A stretch of DNA of 8,460 bases, from contig DOIX01000107.1 in assembly GCA_003511885.1 (NCBI GenBank), positions 4,847 through 13,306 of the forward strand. The letters are read 5' to 3'. The translations under genes and the position numbers were made by a program. Shown here piece after piece: positions 8,460 through 8,460 of this stretch (within the stretch, counting starts at the first letter, position 1; every line of letters starts with the position of its first letter). The notes under the pieces were generated by a model that was not told where the DNA came from, did not search any database, and saw nothing but the letters and a program-made list of their open reading frames with translations. This DNA is from Cyanobacteria bacterium UBA11153. Lineage in GTDB: Bacteria > Cyanobacteriota > Cyanobacteriia > Cyanobacteriales > Coleofasciculaceae.

Positions 8460-8460
8460 A

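Larger units (their letters stand above)
7980..8460. other. Non-coding region upstream of the operon
   Basis: No credible gene is seen in these 481 bases. They hold a weak promoter candidate (8011-8016), a 6-bp inverted repeat CACAGG/CCTGTG (8111-8116 and 8129-8134), two HIP1 sites, a stretch resembling part of the CARF gene (8211-8252), a TCTATGTAG direct repeat (8266-8274 and 8277-8285), a 13-bp direct repeat (8300-8312 and 8377-8389) and an imperfect inverted repeat at the window edge. Confidence 0.6.

Overview
The window is a type III-B (Cmr) CRISPR-Cas effector locus, most likely from a cyanobacterium. Six copies of the cyanobacterial HIP1 octamer GCGATCGC (403-410, 1839-1846, 4748-4755, 5651-5658, 8157-8164, 8186-8193) in 8.5 kb of roughly 40% GC DNA point there. 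So do the purine-rich low-complexity repeats and hairpin elements of a kind I remember from cyanobacterial intergenic DNA. The gene content resembles the Synechocystis type III-Bv system.

All six genes lie on the minus strand and read right to left. They are a two-TM CARF-like protein (7979-7116), Cas10/Cmr2 (7078-5144), Cmr3 (5160-4054), Cmr4/Cas7 (3944-3087), Cmr5/Cas11 (3039-2539) and a double-RAMP protein that looks like Cmr6 fused to Cmr1 (2479-725). Cmr2 and cmr3 overlap by 17 nt; the other gaps are 37-110 nt, so this is probably one operon. No cas1, cas2, cas6, cas3 or separate cmr1 is present. The cmr3-cmr4 gap carries a MITE-like near-perfect inverted repeat, and a perfect 15-bp hairpin follows the last gene.

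The right flank (7980-8460) is non-coding upstream sequence with a weak promoter candidate, two HIP1 sites and several small repeats. The left flank (1-724) is non-coding. Its first ~30 bases look, on the minus strand, like the body of a CRISPR repeat: a TCCCC-GAAA-GGGGA hairpin after a CCTCTT box, resembling the Synechocystis III-Bv repeat. It is cut off just before the expected GAAAC end. If so, the array lies beyond the left edge and the leader is inside this window, downstream of the operon.

How it may work: a crRNA-guided Cmr complex (Cmr4/Cmr5 filament, Cmr3 at the crRNA tag end, Cmr6-Cmr1 at the other end) senses target RNA. The GGDD cyclase of Cas10 then makes cyclic oligoadenylate, and the membrane-anchored CARF protein is the probable receptor. 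Three features make it notable. Cas10 has no HD nuclease domain and no cysteine zinc ribbon. Cmr4 lacks the aspartate that cleaves target RNA in known Cmr4/Csm3 proteins. The only accessory protein is a membrane CARF protein with no recognisable nuclease domain. Together they suggest a signalling-only type III system that acts at the membrane. That is an inference from motifs, not a demonstrated function.
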